A model generated the notes under the pieces. The model was not told the origin of the DNA, ran no database searches, and saw only the letters and a program-made list of their open reading frames with translations. From Streptomyces sp. LUP47B (lineage in GTDB: Bacteria > Actinomycetota > Actinomycetes > Streptomycetales > Streptomycetaceae): a stretch of DNA of 64,000 nucleotides. This document shows, piece after piece, positions 28,333 through 37,617 of this stretch. Position 1 is the first letter of the stretch; each line of letters opens with the position of its first letter. The stretch covers positions 916,876 through 980,875 of the forward strand of contig NZ_MJAH01000006.1 in the NCBI RefSeq assembly GCF_001746295.1. The letters run 5' to 3'. A program made the position numbers and the translations under genes.

Positions 28333-29326
28333 CCGGGCCGGGGCCCAAAGCCTCGGCCAGCCAGTCGAGTTGGCGTCGCACCTGCACCGCGTCGCCTCCC
28401 TCGTGGCCGTTGTAGGGATAGGCGTGGATCTCCTTGCGGGGGTCCACGCCGGTCAGCTCGCCGTAGCGGTTGAAGGCCGCGTACGCCCCGCTCGGCGGGC
28501 ACACCGTGTCGCGCAGGCCGACCCCGAAGTGGGCCGGGGCGGCGGCGCGCCGTGCGAAGGAGACGCCCTCCATGTACGCGAGGGTGCGGTACGCGGCCTC
28601 CTCCAGGCCCCGGTGCACGGAGAGGTACGCGCTGATCTCGCCGTAAGGACTCGCGTCGGTCAGCTCCAGAGCCCGTCGGATACCGCACAGGAAAGGCGCG
28701 GTGACCAGGACCGCCGCCAGGTCCGGCACCAGTCCCGCGACGGCCAGCGCCAGCCCGCCGCCCTGGCTGTTGCCGACGGCCGCGACGCGGGACGCGTCCA
28801 CACCCGGAAGGGCGCGCACAGCGGCCACCGCGCGCACCGCGTCCGTGATCAGCCGCCGGTAGTGGTAGTCGCGGGGGTCGGGCAGGCCGCGTGCCGCCGG
28901 TCCCGGGCCGCCCGGTGCCGAGGCGTGCGGGTCGGGGGTGGCTCCGCCGTTGCCGTACTGGTCGCCCTGCCCGCGGTTGTCCATCAGCAGATGGGCGTAC
29001 CCGGCGTTCACCCAGGTCAGCCGCTCGTGCGGCAGGCCGCGCCCGCGGCCGTAACCGGCGTACTCGACGACCGCGGGCAGCGGCTCGCCCACTCCGGCCG
29101 GTCTGCTGTACCAGGCGCGCACGGGATCGCCGGCGAAGCCCCGGAACGTCACGTCCCAGGTCCGTGTCAGCCGCAGCCCGCTCTCCGCCGGGCGCACCGA
29201 CACCAACACGTCGGCTTGTGCGGCCTCTTTGAGCGTGTCACGCCAGAACCCGTCGAAATCCGGGGGCTCCTGGACCTCGGGACGGTACCGCTCCAGCTCC
29301 CTCGTCGACAGGTCGAACGCAGGCAC
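28313..29326 (-). CDS. CE7 acetylxylan esterase / cephalosporin-C deacetylase family
   Basis: This 337-aa protein starts at GTG 29326 (VPAFDLSTRELERYRP), with GAGGTG upstream; the frame extends only 10 codons further. No signal peptide is seen, so it is cytoplasmic, as CE7 enzymes are. The catalytic triad is Ser187 (GNSQGG), Asp273 (LRDTVCPPSG) and His308 (NGHEGG). The RGQG oxyanion motif is at 118-121. CE7 enzymes remove acetyl groups from imported short xylo-oligosaccharides. The gene is divergent from the LplBCA-type importer operon at 29530 and shares its control region, which supports a role on the imported sugar. Confidence 0.92.
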   Translation of the reverse strand: MPAFDLSTRELERYRPEVQEPPDFDGFWRDTLKEAAQADVLVSVRPAESGLRLTRTWDVTFRGFAGDPVRAWYSRPAGVGEPLPAVVEYAGYGRGRGLPHERLTWVNAGYAHLLMDNRGQGDQYGNGGATPDPHASAPGGPGPAARGLPDPRDYHYRRLITDAVRAVAAVRALPGVDASRVAAVGNSQGGGLALAVAGLVPDLAAVLVTAPFLCGIRRALELTDASPYGEISAYLSVHRGLEEAAYRTLAYMEGVSFARRAAAPAHFGVGLRDTVCPPSGAYAAFNRYGELTGVDPRKEIHAYPYNGHEGGDAVQVRRQLDWLAEALGPGPVSSQPG

Positions 29327-29436
29327 AGGGCACCTCGCATGAGTCGGTACAGACAATGAAACTTGCGGATGTCGCTGGGTCTTGGTCTCTCCGTCCTACC
29401 CCACTCCCGTCCCAGGTATCTCATGTCTGACCCATT

Positions 29437-29448
29437 GACAGCGCTTTC
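29437..29448. promoter_or_regulatory. LacI-type operator in the CE7 / importer divergent region
   Basis: GACAGCGCTTTC is an inverted repeat with one mismatched pair, centred on AGCGCT, as in many LacI-family sites. It is preceded by TT, so TTGACA (29435-29440) also reads as a -35 box of the importer promoter. A bound repressor would block that promoter. The site lies 111 bp from the esterase start and 82 bp from the importer start. Confidence 0.5.
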
Positions 29449-29529
29449 TTCGTGCCTCTAAGTTGCCGCGCAGTTACCGGTAAGAGCTCGAAAGTTTCGG
29501 TTCCGTGCCTCCGTCTGAGAGGACCGAGC

Positions 29530-30510
29530 ATGAGCACCTCCGTCAAGTCGGCCTCTCCACCACCCGGCGTCGAGGACCCGCCCGCGGCAGTCGCCCGCCC
29601 GGCGCCGCGCAGTGGATGGCGCCGCGCCCTGCGCCGCGACTGGCAGCTGTACTCGCTGGCGGTCCTGCCGCTGCTGTTCTTCCTGGTCTTCCGCTATCTG
29701 CCGATGATCGGCAACGTGATCGCGTTCCGGCGCTTCGAGCCCGGCGGCTCGATGTTCGGCGAGGACTGGGTGGGGCTGCGCTATGTGCGCATGTTCCTCA
29801 GCGACCCGACCTTCTGGCAGGTGTTCCGCAACACCCTGTGGCTCGGCGGGCTCACGCTCGTGTTCTGCTTCCCGATCCCGATCGTCCTCGCCCTGCTGCT
29901 GAACGAGGTGCGCCGGCGCTCCCTGAAGCGGTTCGTGCAGTCGGTGTCGTACCTCCCGCACTTCCTGTCGATCGTGATCGTCGCGGGCCTCACCCTGCAG
30001 ATGCTCGCCACGGACGGCCCGGTCAACCACGCCCTCGGATGGCTCGGCCACGACGAGATCCGCTTCATCCAGGAACCCGGCTGGTTCCGCACGATCTACG
30101 TCGGCTCGGAGATCTGGCAGACCGCGGGCTGGGGCACGATCCTCTACCTGGCCGCACTCACCACCATCGACGAGGACCTGTACGAGGCCGCGCGCATCGA
30201 CGGAGCCAATCGCTGGCGGCAGATCTGGCACGTCACCCTGCCCGGTATCCGCCCCACCATGATCACGCTGCTGATCCTCAACGTCGGCACGTTCATGGCG
30301 GTCGGCTTCGAGAAGGTCCTGCTCCTGTACAACCCGCTGACCTACCCGACCGCCGACGTGATCTCGACGTATGTGTACCGGGCGGGCGTGGAGTCCAACA
30401 GCTTCAGCTACGCCGCCGCCATCGGGCTGTTCGAGGCGGTCATCGGCCTGGTCCTGATCACCACCGCCAACACGCTCTCGCGCCGCACAGTGGGGACCAG
30501 CCTGTGGTGA
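29530..30510 (+). CDS. Sugar ABC transporter permease, LplB type
   Basis: This 326-aa protein starts at ATG 29530 (MSTSVKSASPPPGVEDPPAA), with GAGAGGACC upstream. It has six predicted membrane segments, beginning WQLYSLAVLPLLFFLVFRYL. The cytoplasmic EAA loop reads EAARIDGANRWRQIWHVTLP. The sequence is of the LplB/YteP subgroup that imports plant-cell-wall oligosaccharides (galacturonides, xylo- or aldouronic oligomers). It is the first gene of an operon: permease, permease, binding protein, GH39, DUF624, GH42. No ATPase gene is present; an MsiK-type ATPase encoded elsewhere is the likely partner. Confidence 0.93.
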   Translation: MSTSVKSASPPPGVEDPPAAVARPAPRSGWRRALRRDWQLYSLAVLPLLFFLVFRYLPMIGNVIAFRRFEPGGSMFGEDWVGLRYVRMFLSDPTFWQVFRNTLWLGGLTLVFCFPIPIVLALLLNEVRRRSLKRFVQSVSYLPHFLSIVIVAGLTLQMLATDGPVNHALGWLGHDEIRFIQEPGWFRTIYVGSEIWQTAGWGTILYLAALTTIDEDLYEAARIDGANRWRQIWHVTLPGIRPTMITLLILNVGTFMAVGFEKVLLLYNPLTYPTADVISTYVYRAGVESNSFSYAAAIGLFEAVIGLVLITTANTLSRRTVGTSLW

Positions 30511-31376
30511 AGCCGAGCCGTTCCTACCGGGTCTTCCAGGGCGTCAACGGGGTGATCCTCACCCTCGTCGTGCTCGTGACCCTGTACCCCTTCGTGAACA
30601 TCGTCGCGAGGTCGTTCAGCGGCGAGCGGCAGATCCGGGCCGGTGAAGTGACCCTGTGGCCCAAAGGGTTCAACCTCACCACATACAGGATCGTGTTCCA
30701 GGACTCGATGTTCTGGCGGAACTACGGCAACACCGTGTTCTACACCGTCGTGTCCACCGTCGTGGCCATGGTTCTGACGACCTGTTACGCCTACGTCCTG
30801 TCGAAGAAGCACCTCAGGGGGCGCGGACTGCTCGTCGGCGTCGCCGTGTTCACGATGTTCTTCACCGGCGGCCTGATCCCCAACTACATCCTGGTCACCG
30901 AGCTCGGACTGAAGAACAGCGTCTGGGCGATCGCGCTGCCCAACGCGATCAGCGTCTTCAACCTGCTGGTGATGAAGGCCTTCTTCGAGAGCCTGCCGAC
31001 CGAGCTGGAGGAGGCCGCGCAGATCGACGGCCTCAGCACCTACGGCACCCTGCTCAGGATCGTGCTGCCGCTGTCCAAGGCGGTGGTGGCGACCATGGTG
31101 CTCTTCTACACGGTGTCCTTCTGGAACTCCTGGTTCAGCGCGTTCCTCTACATGGACCACTCCGACCTGATGCCGGTCACCGTCTATCTGCGCAATCTCA
31201 TCGCGGGCGCCATCGGCGGCGGCAACGCGGGCGCCGGCACCGCGGAGCTCAGCCAGGTCGGCGCGAGCATCCAGGCCGTCACGATCGTGCTCACCGCGCT
31301 GCCGATCATCTGCGTGTACCCGTTCGTCCAGCGCTTCTTCGTCTCGGGCGTGATGCTCGGCGCGGTCAAGGGCTGA
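30507..31376 (+). CDS. Sugar ABC transporter permease, LplC/YtcP type
   Basis: This 289-aa protein starts at GTG 30507, overlapping the upstream stop by four bases (GTGA); GTG 30504 is an alternative. It has six membrane segments, and its EAA loop is EEAAQIDGLSTYGTLLRIVL. The long periplasmic insert after ITVYLRNLIAGAIGG is typical of the LplC subgroup. It pairs with the upstream LplB-like subunit as the translocation pore. Confidence 0.93.
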   Translation: MKPSRSYRVFQGVNGVILTLVVLVTLYPFVNIVARSFSGERQIRAGEVTLWPKGFNLTTYRIVFQDSMFWRNYGNTVFYTVVSTVVAMVLTTCYAYVLSKKHLRGRGLLVGVAVFTMFFTGGLIPNYILVTELGLKNSVWAIALPNAISVFNLLVMKAFFESLPTELEEAAQIDGLSTYGTLLRIVLPLSKAVVATMVLFYTVSFWNSWFSAFLYMDHSDLMPVTVYLRNLIAGAIGGGNAGAGTAELSQVGASIQAVTIVLTALPIICVYPFVQRFFVSGVMLGAVKG

Positions 31377-31413
31377 CAGCCCGTCATCTCACTTACGGAA
31401 CAAGGGAGTATCC

Positions 31414-33069
31414 GTGGAGAACACCGGACAGCTGTCACGGCGTCAGATCCTGGCCGCCGCAGGCTTTGTCGGACTCGCCACCCTCACCGGGTGCGGCAGC
31501 GGCGAGGACGGAGGCGACTCCAAGGACCTTTCCAAGAAGCAGAACGGCGCGATGAAGGAGTACCGGGCCGGCCAGCAGTTCAAGGCCACCAAGGCGCTGT
31601 CCTTCTCCATGCTGCACAACGACAACCCGGTCTACCCCCTCAAGAACGACTGGCTGTTCTGGAAGGAGGTCACCAAGCGCACCGGCATCACCGTCAAACC
31701 CCTCGACGTCCCGCTGGCCGACTACGAGAAGAAGCGCAGCGTCCTCATCGGCGCGGGTGACGCACCCTTTCTGATCCCGAAGACGTACCACCCCGCTGAG
31801 GTGGCGTTCGTGTCCTCCGGCGCGATCCTCCCGGTCAGCGAGTACGTCGACCTGATGCCCAACTTCCGCGACAAGGTGAGGAAGTGGCGGCTCGAGCCCG
31901 AGCTCGACTCCATCCGCCAGTCCGACGGCAAGTACTACCTGCTGCCCGGCCTGCACGAGCGGCCCAAGGCCGGCTACTCGCTGTCCTTCCGCACGGACAT
32001 CCTCGACAAGCACGGACTGGCCCTGCCCACGACGTGGGACGAGGTGTACGACGTCCTCAAGGCGCTCAGGGCGGAGTACCCCGACAAATACCCCTGGACC
32101 GATCGCTGGAGCACCAACACCCCGTTCCCGTGTGGCGCGTTGTTCAGTTACCTCGGCCAGGCGTACGGCGTCAAAGCCGGGTGGTCGTACGACAACATCA
32201 GCTTCGACACCAAGGCGCAGAAGTTCGTCTTCACCGCGGCCCAGGACGCCTACCGGCAGATGATCGAGTACCTGAGAAAGATCGTCGCCGAGAAGCTGCT
32301 GGACCCCGAGAGCTTCACCCAGCAGGACGACCAGGCCATCCAGAAGCTGCTGGCCGAGAAGTCCTATGTGATCAGCGCCAATCCGCAGGAGCTGGTGCAG
32401 AACTACCGCTACAACCTGGGCAAGCAGGTCAAGGGCTCGAAGATCGAGATGGTCCCGGTGCCCCTCGGTCCGGCCGGTCCGATTCTGCTGAGCGGCATCC
32501 GGCTGGAGAACGGCGTCATGATCTCCAGCAAGGCCCTCAAGAGTGCCGACTTCGTCGCGATGATGCAGTTCGTGGACTGGCTCTGGTACTCCGACGAGGG
32601 CCAGAAGTTCTGCAAGTGGGGCGTGGAGGGCGTCACCTACACCGAGTCCGGCGGCACGTACACGCTGAAGCCCGGGATCTCACTCATGGGCTCCGACCCG
32701 GACGCCCCGAAGGACCTCCAGAAGGACTACGGCTTCTTCAACGGTGTGTTCACGTACGGCGGCAGCTGGGAGCTGGTGTCCTCCAACTTCAGTCCGGACG
32801 AGAAGAAGTTCCAGGACGTCATGTCCCAGCGCAAGGAACTGCCCGTCGACCCGGCCCACCCCCTGCAGTCCTTCGAGCAGGAACAGGCGACCCTCTGGGA
32901 CACCCCGCTCAAGGACCACGCCATCCAGAACACCCTCCAGTTCGTGCTCGGCAAGCGCCCGATGTCCGAATGGGACGCGTTCGTCGCCGAGCTGAAGGCG
33001 AAGAACATGCAGCAACTCGTCGACCTGCACAACAAGGCGCACGACCGGTTCAAGAAGGAGAACGGGTGA
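31414..33069 (+). CDS. Extracellular oligosaccharide-binding lipoprotein, LplA type
   Basis: This 551-aa protein starts at GTG 31414, after AAGGGAG. The N-terminus carries a twin-arginine motif (SRRQIL) and a lipobox LTGC, so it is probably a Tat-exported lipoprotein. The body is a large cluster-type solute-binding protein (YYLLPGLHERPKAGYSLSFR, WSTNTPFPCGALFSYLGQAY). It delivers an oligosaccharide to the two permeases. With GH67, GH39 and CE7 nearby, aldouronic acids or xylo-oligosaccharides are the best guess for the ligand. The stop overlaps the GH39 start by GTGA. Confidence 0.92.
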   Translation: MENTGQLSRRQILAAAGFVGLATLTGCGSGEDGGDSKDLSKKQNGAMKEYRAGQQFKATKALSFSMLHNDNPVYPLKNDWLFWKEVTKRTGITVKPLDVPLADYEKKRSVLIGAGDAPFLIPKTYHPAEVAFVSSGAILPVSEYVDLMPNFRDKVRKWRLEPELDSIRQSDGKYYLLPGLHERPKAGYSLSFRTDILDKHGLALPTTWDEVYDVLKALRAEYPDKYPWTDRWSTNTPFPCGALFSYLGQAYGVKAGWSYDNISFDTKAQKFVFTAAQDAYRQMIEYLRKIVAEKLLDPESFTQQDDQAIQKLLAEKSYVISANPQELVQNYRYNLGKQVKGSKIEMVPVPLGPAGPILLSGIRLENGVMISSKALKSADFVAMMQFVDWLWYSDEGQKFCKWGVEGVTYTESGGTYTLKPGISLMGSDPDAPKDLQKDYGFFNGVFTYGGSWELVSSNFSPDEKKFQDVMSQRKELPVDPAHPLQSFEQEQATLWDTPLKDHAIQNTLQFVLGKRPMSEWDAFVAELKAKNMQQLVDLHNKAHDRFKKENG

Positions 33070-34580
33070 TCTTCCGCGTCCCCGCCGAGCCGTCCGGCCC
33101 CCTGTCCGACGCCTGGCGGCACTGCGTCGGTACCGGCCGGATCGAACTCGGCCTGCGCCGCGACTACCAGGACTCCCTGAAGCTGCTCCAGAGCGAGATC
33201 GGCTTCCGGTACATCCGGGGACACGGACTGCTGAGCGACGGCATGGGTGTGTACCGGCCGTACGACTGGCAGGGCACCCGCCGCGTCCGGCACTCCTTCA
33301 CGTACGTCGACCAGGTCGTCGACGCCTACCTGGAACTCGGCATCCGGCCCTTCCTCGAACTCGGCTTCATGCCTAGGGAGTTGGCGTCGGGAGAGCAGAC
33401 CGTGTTCTGGTGGCACGGGAACGTCACCCCGCCCCGGTCCGAGAAGGAGTGGGCCGACCTGGTCCGGGCGACCCTCACCCATCTCATCGACCGCTACGGC
33501 CTCGACGAGGTGCGCACCTGGCCCATCGAGGTGTGGAACGAGCCCAACCTGCCCGACTTCTGGCAGGGCGCGGACGAGAAGGCGTACCACCGCCTCTACG
33601 AGGTGACAGCCGGTGTGGTGAAGGACGTGGACCCGGAACTCCAGGTCGGCGGCCCCGCGATCTCACCGGCCGCGGACGAGTGGCTGGACCGCTTTGCCGA
33701 GTTCGCCGCACAACGCGACGTCCCGGTCGACTTCGTGTCGAAGCACGCCTACACCTCGGGCCCCGCCCAGCACGTCCCCTTCGGCACCCACCAGACCCTG
33801 GCACCGGCCCAGGACCTCCTGGACCAGTTCGCCACGCCCCGGGAGCGACTCAAGGGCACCGGGCTGGCCGCACTCCCGGTCCACATCACGGAGTTCAACT
33901 CCTCCTACCGCTCCGACAACCCGGTCCACGACACGGCCTTCCACGCGGCGTACCTGGCACCGGTCCTCGCCCGCGGCGGCGACCACGCGGACTCCTTCTC
34001 GTACTGGACCTTCAGCGACATGTTCGAGGAGGAAGGGCCCCCCACGGCTCTCTTCCACGGCGGCTTCGGTCTGCTCACCCACCGACAGGTGAAGAAGCCG
34101 ACGTACCACCTGTACGCCTTCATGGCCCGCATGGGCCCCGACCTCCTCACCCGGGGTGCCGACCACCTGGTCACCCGGCACCCCGACGGCCGGGTGACCG
34201 TCCTCGCCTGGGCGCCGGTCGACGCGAGCGGGCAGACTCCCGGACCGTCCCGGCACCGGCTGCGCCTGTCCGTGCCGGTGCGGGGCGCGCGGGAGGCGTT
34301 CGTACGGCGGTCCGTGGTCGACGAGGAGCACGGCAACGCCCGCACGGCCTGGCAGCGGATGGGCAGCCCGCGCTCACCCGGCCCGTACCAGCTCGACGTA
34401 CTCCACGAGGCCGCCGAGCCCGGCCGGCAGCACCTGCGGCTGCCGGTGGAGGACGACCGGACCGTACTGGACCTGACCCTGGCCCGCCACGAGATCACGC
34501 TCGTGGAGGTGACCCCGGTCGTGGAGGAGGCACCGGAGTGGTGGGACGAACGCCGACTGCTCGGGGCGGGGCCCCGGTGA
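33066..34580 (+). CDS. GH39 beta-xylosidase
   Basis: This 504-aa protein starts at GTG 33066, coupled to the upstream gene. It lacks a signal peptide and is therefore intracellular. The acid/base Glu159 lies in EVWNEPNL and the nucleophile Glu276 in HITEFNSSY. These positions are almost identical to Glu160/Glu277 of the Thermoanaerobacterium GH39 beta-xylosidase, and the length is the same. The FWWHG and SYWTFSDMFEE motifs are also present. It would release xylose from imported xylo-oligosaccharides. GH39 also contains alpha-L-iduronidases, but operon context favours xylosidase. Confidence 0.92.
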   Translation: MIFRVPAEPSGPLSDAWRHCVGTGRIELGLRRDYQDSLKLLQSEIGFRYIRGHGLLSDGMGVYRPYDWQGTRRVRHSFTYVDQVVDAYLELGIRPFLELGFMPRELASGEQTVFWWHGNVTPPRSEKEWADLVRATLTHLIDRYGLDEVRTWPIEVWNEPNLPDFWQGADEKAYHRLYEVTAGVVKDVDPELQVGGPAISPAADEWLDRFAEFAAQRDVPVDFVSKHAYTSGPAQHVPFGTHQTLAPAQDLLDQFATPRERLKGTGLAALPVHITEFNSSYRSDNPVHDTAFHAAYLAPVLARGGDHADSFSYWTFSDMFEEEGPPTALFHGGFGLLTHRQVKKPTYHLYAFMARMGPDLLTRGADHLVTRHPDGRVTVLAWAPVDASGQTPGPSRHRLRLSVPVRGAREAFVRRSVVDEEHGNARTAWQRMGSPRSPGPYQLDVLHEAAEPGRQHLRLPVEDDRTVLDLTLARHEITLVEVTPVVEEAPEWWDERRLLGAGPR

Positions 34581-35611
34581 GCGGAATGAGCCGAGCGCGG
34601 GCGGCGGCCGCTCGCCCCAGTACGGGGTCCCAAGCCGCCCCGGCCGCCGACCGACCCGGTCCCGCGCCGGTGAGCCGCGCGGGAGGGTCAGGACTGCGGC
34701 CGCCCGGTGTCCCTGCCACCGCCCCGGGGCCCGGCGTCACATCCACGGTGGTCGACGACCGGCCCGGCACCGCCGCACGTCGCGCTCCCGCCGGGCAGGG
34801 GCCGTCTGCCGCCGCGCCGGGGCCCGGCGCCACCTCCACGGTGGTCGACGACCGACCCGGCACCGCCCCACGCCTCTCACCCGCCAGGCAGCGGCCGCCG
34901 GTGAACCGTGAACCCCCCGCCTCCCACCCCGCCCACTCCGCCGCTCCCTCCTTCGGCACCGGCTCCCTCTCCCGCGCCGCCGCCCTCGTCCACACCCTCG
35001 TCACCGTCGAGGCCCTGCTCCTCGTCGCCGCCTCCCCGGGCCTCGCGGGGCTGCTCCTGCTGGGCCCCGCTCCCGCCAACCTCCCCCTGGCCGCCGTGTG
35101 CCTGCTGCCCCTCGGCCCGGCGACGGCCGCCGCCCTGTACGCCCTCCAGCACCGCGACCGCGACCTCACCGAGCTCCACCCGGCCCGTGCCTACTGGCGC
35201 GGCTGGCGCCTCAACGCCGTCCCCTCCCTGAAGCTGTGGGCACCCCTGCTGGCCTGGCTCACGGTCATCGCCTTCACCCTGACCCACTTCACCGCCACGG
35301 GCCTGCCCGGCTGGTGGGCGGTGCTGCTCGCGGCGATCGGCGCCGGCTCCCTGCTCTGGGGCGCGCACGCGCTGGTCCTCACCGCCCTGTTCGCCTTCCG
35401 GGCGAGGGACACCGCACGCCTGGCCGGTCACTTCCTGTTCCGGCACGGCAGCGCCACCCTCGGCGCCGCCTCGCTGCTCGTCCTGACCGCCGCCGGGACC
35501 GCCGTGCTGACCGAGGCCCTGCCCGCGCTGCTGGCCGCCCCGCTGCTGCTGTCCCTGCTGCACAGCAGCCGTCCGGTGATCGCCGAGACCCAGGAGGACT
35601 TCACCGCATGA
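34577..35611 (+). CDS. DUF624 (YesL-like) membrane protein with repeated N-terminal linker
   Basis: This 344-aa protein starts at GTG 34577 (GTGA overlap); ATG 34586 is an alternative. Residues 1-125 are a Pro/Ala/Gly-rich extension in which TSTVVDDRPGTA occurs twice, about 26 residues apart. From about 130 on there are four to six membrane segments matching the DUF624/YesL family (LHPARAYWRGWRLNAVPSLK). DUF624 proteins are commonly encoded with LplABC-type importers and intracellular glycosidases, but their function is not established. The N-terminal extension is unusual, as family members are near 200 aa. The gene stops inside the GH42 start (ATGA). Confidence 0.82.
   Translation: MSGMSRARAAAARPSTGSQAAPAADRPGPAPVSRAGGSGLRPPGVPATAPGPGVTSTVVDDRPGTAARRAPAGQGPSAAAPGPGATSTVVDDRPGTAPRLSPARQRPPVNREPPASHPAHSAAPSFGTGSLSRAAALVHTLVTVEALLLVAASPGLAGLLLLGPAPANLPLAAVCLLPLGPATAAALYALQHRDRDLTELHPARAYWRGWRLNAVPSLKLWAPLLAWLTVIAFTLTHFTATGLPGWWAVLLAAIGAGSLLWGAHALVLTALFAFRARDTARLAGHFLFRHGSATLGAASLLVLTAAGTAVLTEALPALLAAPLLLSLLHSSRPVIAETQEDFTA
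34736..34867. repeat. Imperfect tandem duplication in the DUF624 gene
   Basis: Two units, each containing TCCACGGTGGTCGACGACCG, lie about 78 bp apart and encode TSTVVDDRPGTA twice, with degenerate Pro/Ala flanks. The duplication stays in frame and lengthens the N-terminal linker. Confidence 0.65.
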
Positions 35612-37617
35612 GCCCGTCGAGCTCCAAGATCCCCTACGGCGGGGACTACAACCCCGAGCAGTGGCCACAGGAGATCTGGGACGCGGACCACCGGCTGTTC
35701 ACCCGGGCCGGCATCGACACCCTCACCGTGGGCGTCTTCTCCTGGTCGCTCACCCAACCCGCCGAGGACACCTACGACTTCACGGTCCTGGATCGCGTCC
35801 TCGACCGGGCGGCGGCCGAGGGCCGACAGGTCTGTCTGGCCACCGGCACCGCAGCCCTGCCGCCCTGGCTGGCCAAGGCGTACCCCGAGGTGAACCGCAC
35901 CGACTTCGAGGGCCGCCGGCACCGCTACGGCCAGCGCCACAACTTCTGCCCCAGCTCACCGGCGTACCGCGAACTCGCCACCGCGATGGCGGCACGGCTC
36001 GCCCAGCGGTACGCGCGGCACCCGGCGTTGCTCGCGTGGCACCTCAACAACGAGTACGGCGGCGTCTGTTACTGCGACCTGTGTGCCGACGCGTTCCGCG
36101 ACTGGCTGCGGGACAGGTACGTCACCCTCGACGCCCTCAACGACGCCTGGTGGACGACCTTCTGGTCGCACCGCTACACGTCCTTCGAGGAGATCGAGCC
36201 GCCCAACGCCCTCACCGAGCACTGGCGGGGCCCGGACCACACCGCCTTCCAGGGCGTCACGCTCGACTACTTCCGCTTCACCACCGACGCGCTGCTCGGT
36301 TGCTTCCTGGCCGAGAAGGAGGTGATCCGCGCCCATGATCCGGTCACCCCCGTCACGACCAACTTCATGGGCATGTTTCGCCCCCTCGACTACCACCGCT
36401 GGGCACCCCACCTCGACTTCGCGTCCTGGGACAGCTACCCGCCCCTGGACGCCCCGCCGACCTGGCCCGCCCTGGCCCACGACCTGATGCGCGGCCTCAA
36501 GGACGGAGCCCCCTTCTGGCTCATGGAGCAGACCCCGTCCACGACAGCCTGCCGTGACGTCAACGCCCTGCGCAGGCCGGGGGAGTTGCGCCTGGCCACC
36601 TTCCAGGCGATCGCCCACGGCGCCGACGCGGCCCTCTACTTCCAGATGCGTGCCTCCCGGGGAGCCTGCGAGAAGTACCACGGGGCGGTCATCGGCCACG
36701 CGGGCCGCGACGACACCCGGGTGTTCCGGGAAGTGGCCGCACTGGGCGCAGAGTTGGAGACGCTCGGCGACGCGACCCTCGGCGCCCGCACGCCCGCCCG
36801 CACCGCCCTGCTCTTCGACTGGGACAGCTGGTGGGCCCTGGAGATCTCCGACGGCCCCTCGCGGCTGGTGAAGTACCAGGAGGTGGTCCACGCCTACTAC
36901 CGCGCCGCCCGCGAGGCCGGCGCCGACGTGGACGTCGTCCCGCACACCGCCGACCTCACCCCGTACGACGTGGTCCTCGCCCCCGCCCTGCACATGGTCA
37001 AGGGAGACCTCGCCGCCCGCCTCGAAGCGGTGGCGGAACGCGGCGGCACGGTCCTGGCCACCTTCCTCTCCGGCCGCGTCGACGAACACGACCGGGCCTT
37101 CCTCACCGACGTCCCCGGCCCCCTCGCCCCGCTCATGGGCATCCGGATCGACGAATGGGACTCCCGCCGGGCGGAGTTCGCCCAGCCGATCCCGGAGCTC
37201 GCGTCAGAAGGACGGCTCGTCTTCGAGATCGTGCAGCCCCGGGGTGCCGAGACGGTCGCCACCTACGGCTCCGACTTCTACGCGGGGACCCCCGCCGTCA
37301 CCCGCAACGCCTACGGGCGGGGCGAGGGCTGGTACGTCGCCACCGCCCTCGACCAGCCGGGCGTCGACCAGGTGGTCCGCCGCGTCCTGACCCGCCACGA
37401 CCTCATCGGCCCGTACGCCGGCCACGAGGGCCTGGAGACGGCCGCCCGGGTCACCCCCGACGGCACCCGTCTGCTCTTCCTCCTCAACCACTCGCCACAG
37501 CCGGCCGGGCTGACGGCCCACACGGCCGCGACCGACCTGCTCACGGGCAAGAAGGTGGAGGCGGGCGACCCTCTCACCCTCGCCCCGCTGGGCGTCGCCG
37601 TACTCCGCGCTCAGTAG
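35608..37617 (+). CDS. GH42 beta-galactosidase family glycosidase
   Basis: This 669-aa protein starts at ATG 35608, coupled to the DUF624 gene. It is cytoplasmic and has the full three-domain length. The acid/base Glu149 is in WHLNNEYGG and the nucleophile Glu307 in FWLMEQTPS. The zinc-cluster cysteines of GH42 are present (Cys114 and the CYCDLC group at 154-159). GH42 enzymes hydrolyse beta-galactosides; some act on alpha-L-arabinopyranosides. In this operon it probably trims a side-chain sugar from a hemicellulose oligomer rather than lactose. Its 3' end overlaps the convergent GH67 gene by seven bases. Confidence 0.93.
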   Translation: MSPSSSKIPYGGDYNPEQWPQEIWDADHRLFTRAGIDTLTVGVFSWSLTQPAEDTYDFTVLDRVLDRAAAEGRQVCLATGTAALPPWLAKAYPEVNRTDFEGRRHRYGQRHNFCPSSPAYRELATAMAARLAQRYARHPALLAWHLNNEYGGVCYCDLCADAFRDWLRDRYVTLDALNDAWWTTFWSHRYTSFEEIEPPNALTEHWRGPDHTAFQGVTLDYFRFTTDALLGCFLAEKEVIRAHDPVTPVTTNFMGMFRPLDYHRWAPHLDFASWDSYPPLDAPPTWPALAHDLMRGLKDGAPFWLMEQTPSTTACRDVNALRRPGELRLATFQAIAHGADAALYFQMRASRGACEKYHGAVIGHAGRDDTRVFREVAALGAELETLGDATLGARTPARTALLFDWDSWWALEISDGPSRLVKYQEVVHAYYRAAREAGADVDVVPHTADLTPYDVVLAPALHMVKGDLAARLEAVAERGGTVLATFLSGRVDEHDRAFLTDVPGPLAPLMGIRIDEWDSRRAEFAQPIPELASEGRLVFEIVQPRGAETVATYGSDFYAGTPAVTRNAYGRGEGWYVATALDQPGVDQVVRRVLTRHDLIGPYAGHEGLETAARVTPDGTRLLFLLNHSPQPAGLTAHTAATDLLTGKKVEAGDPLTLAPLGVAVLRAQ

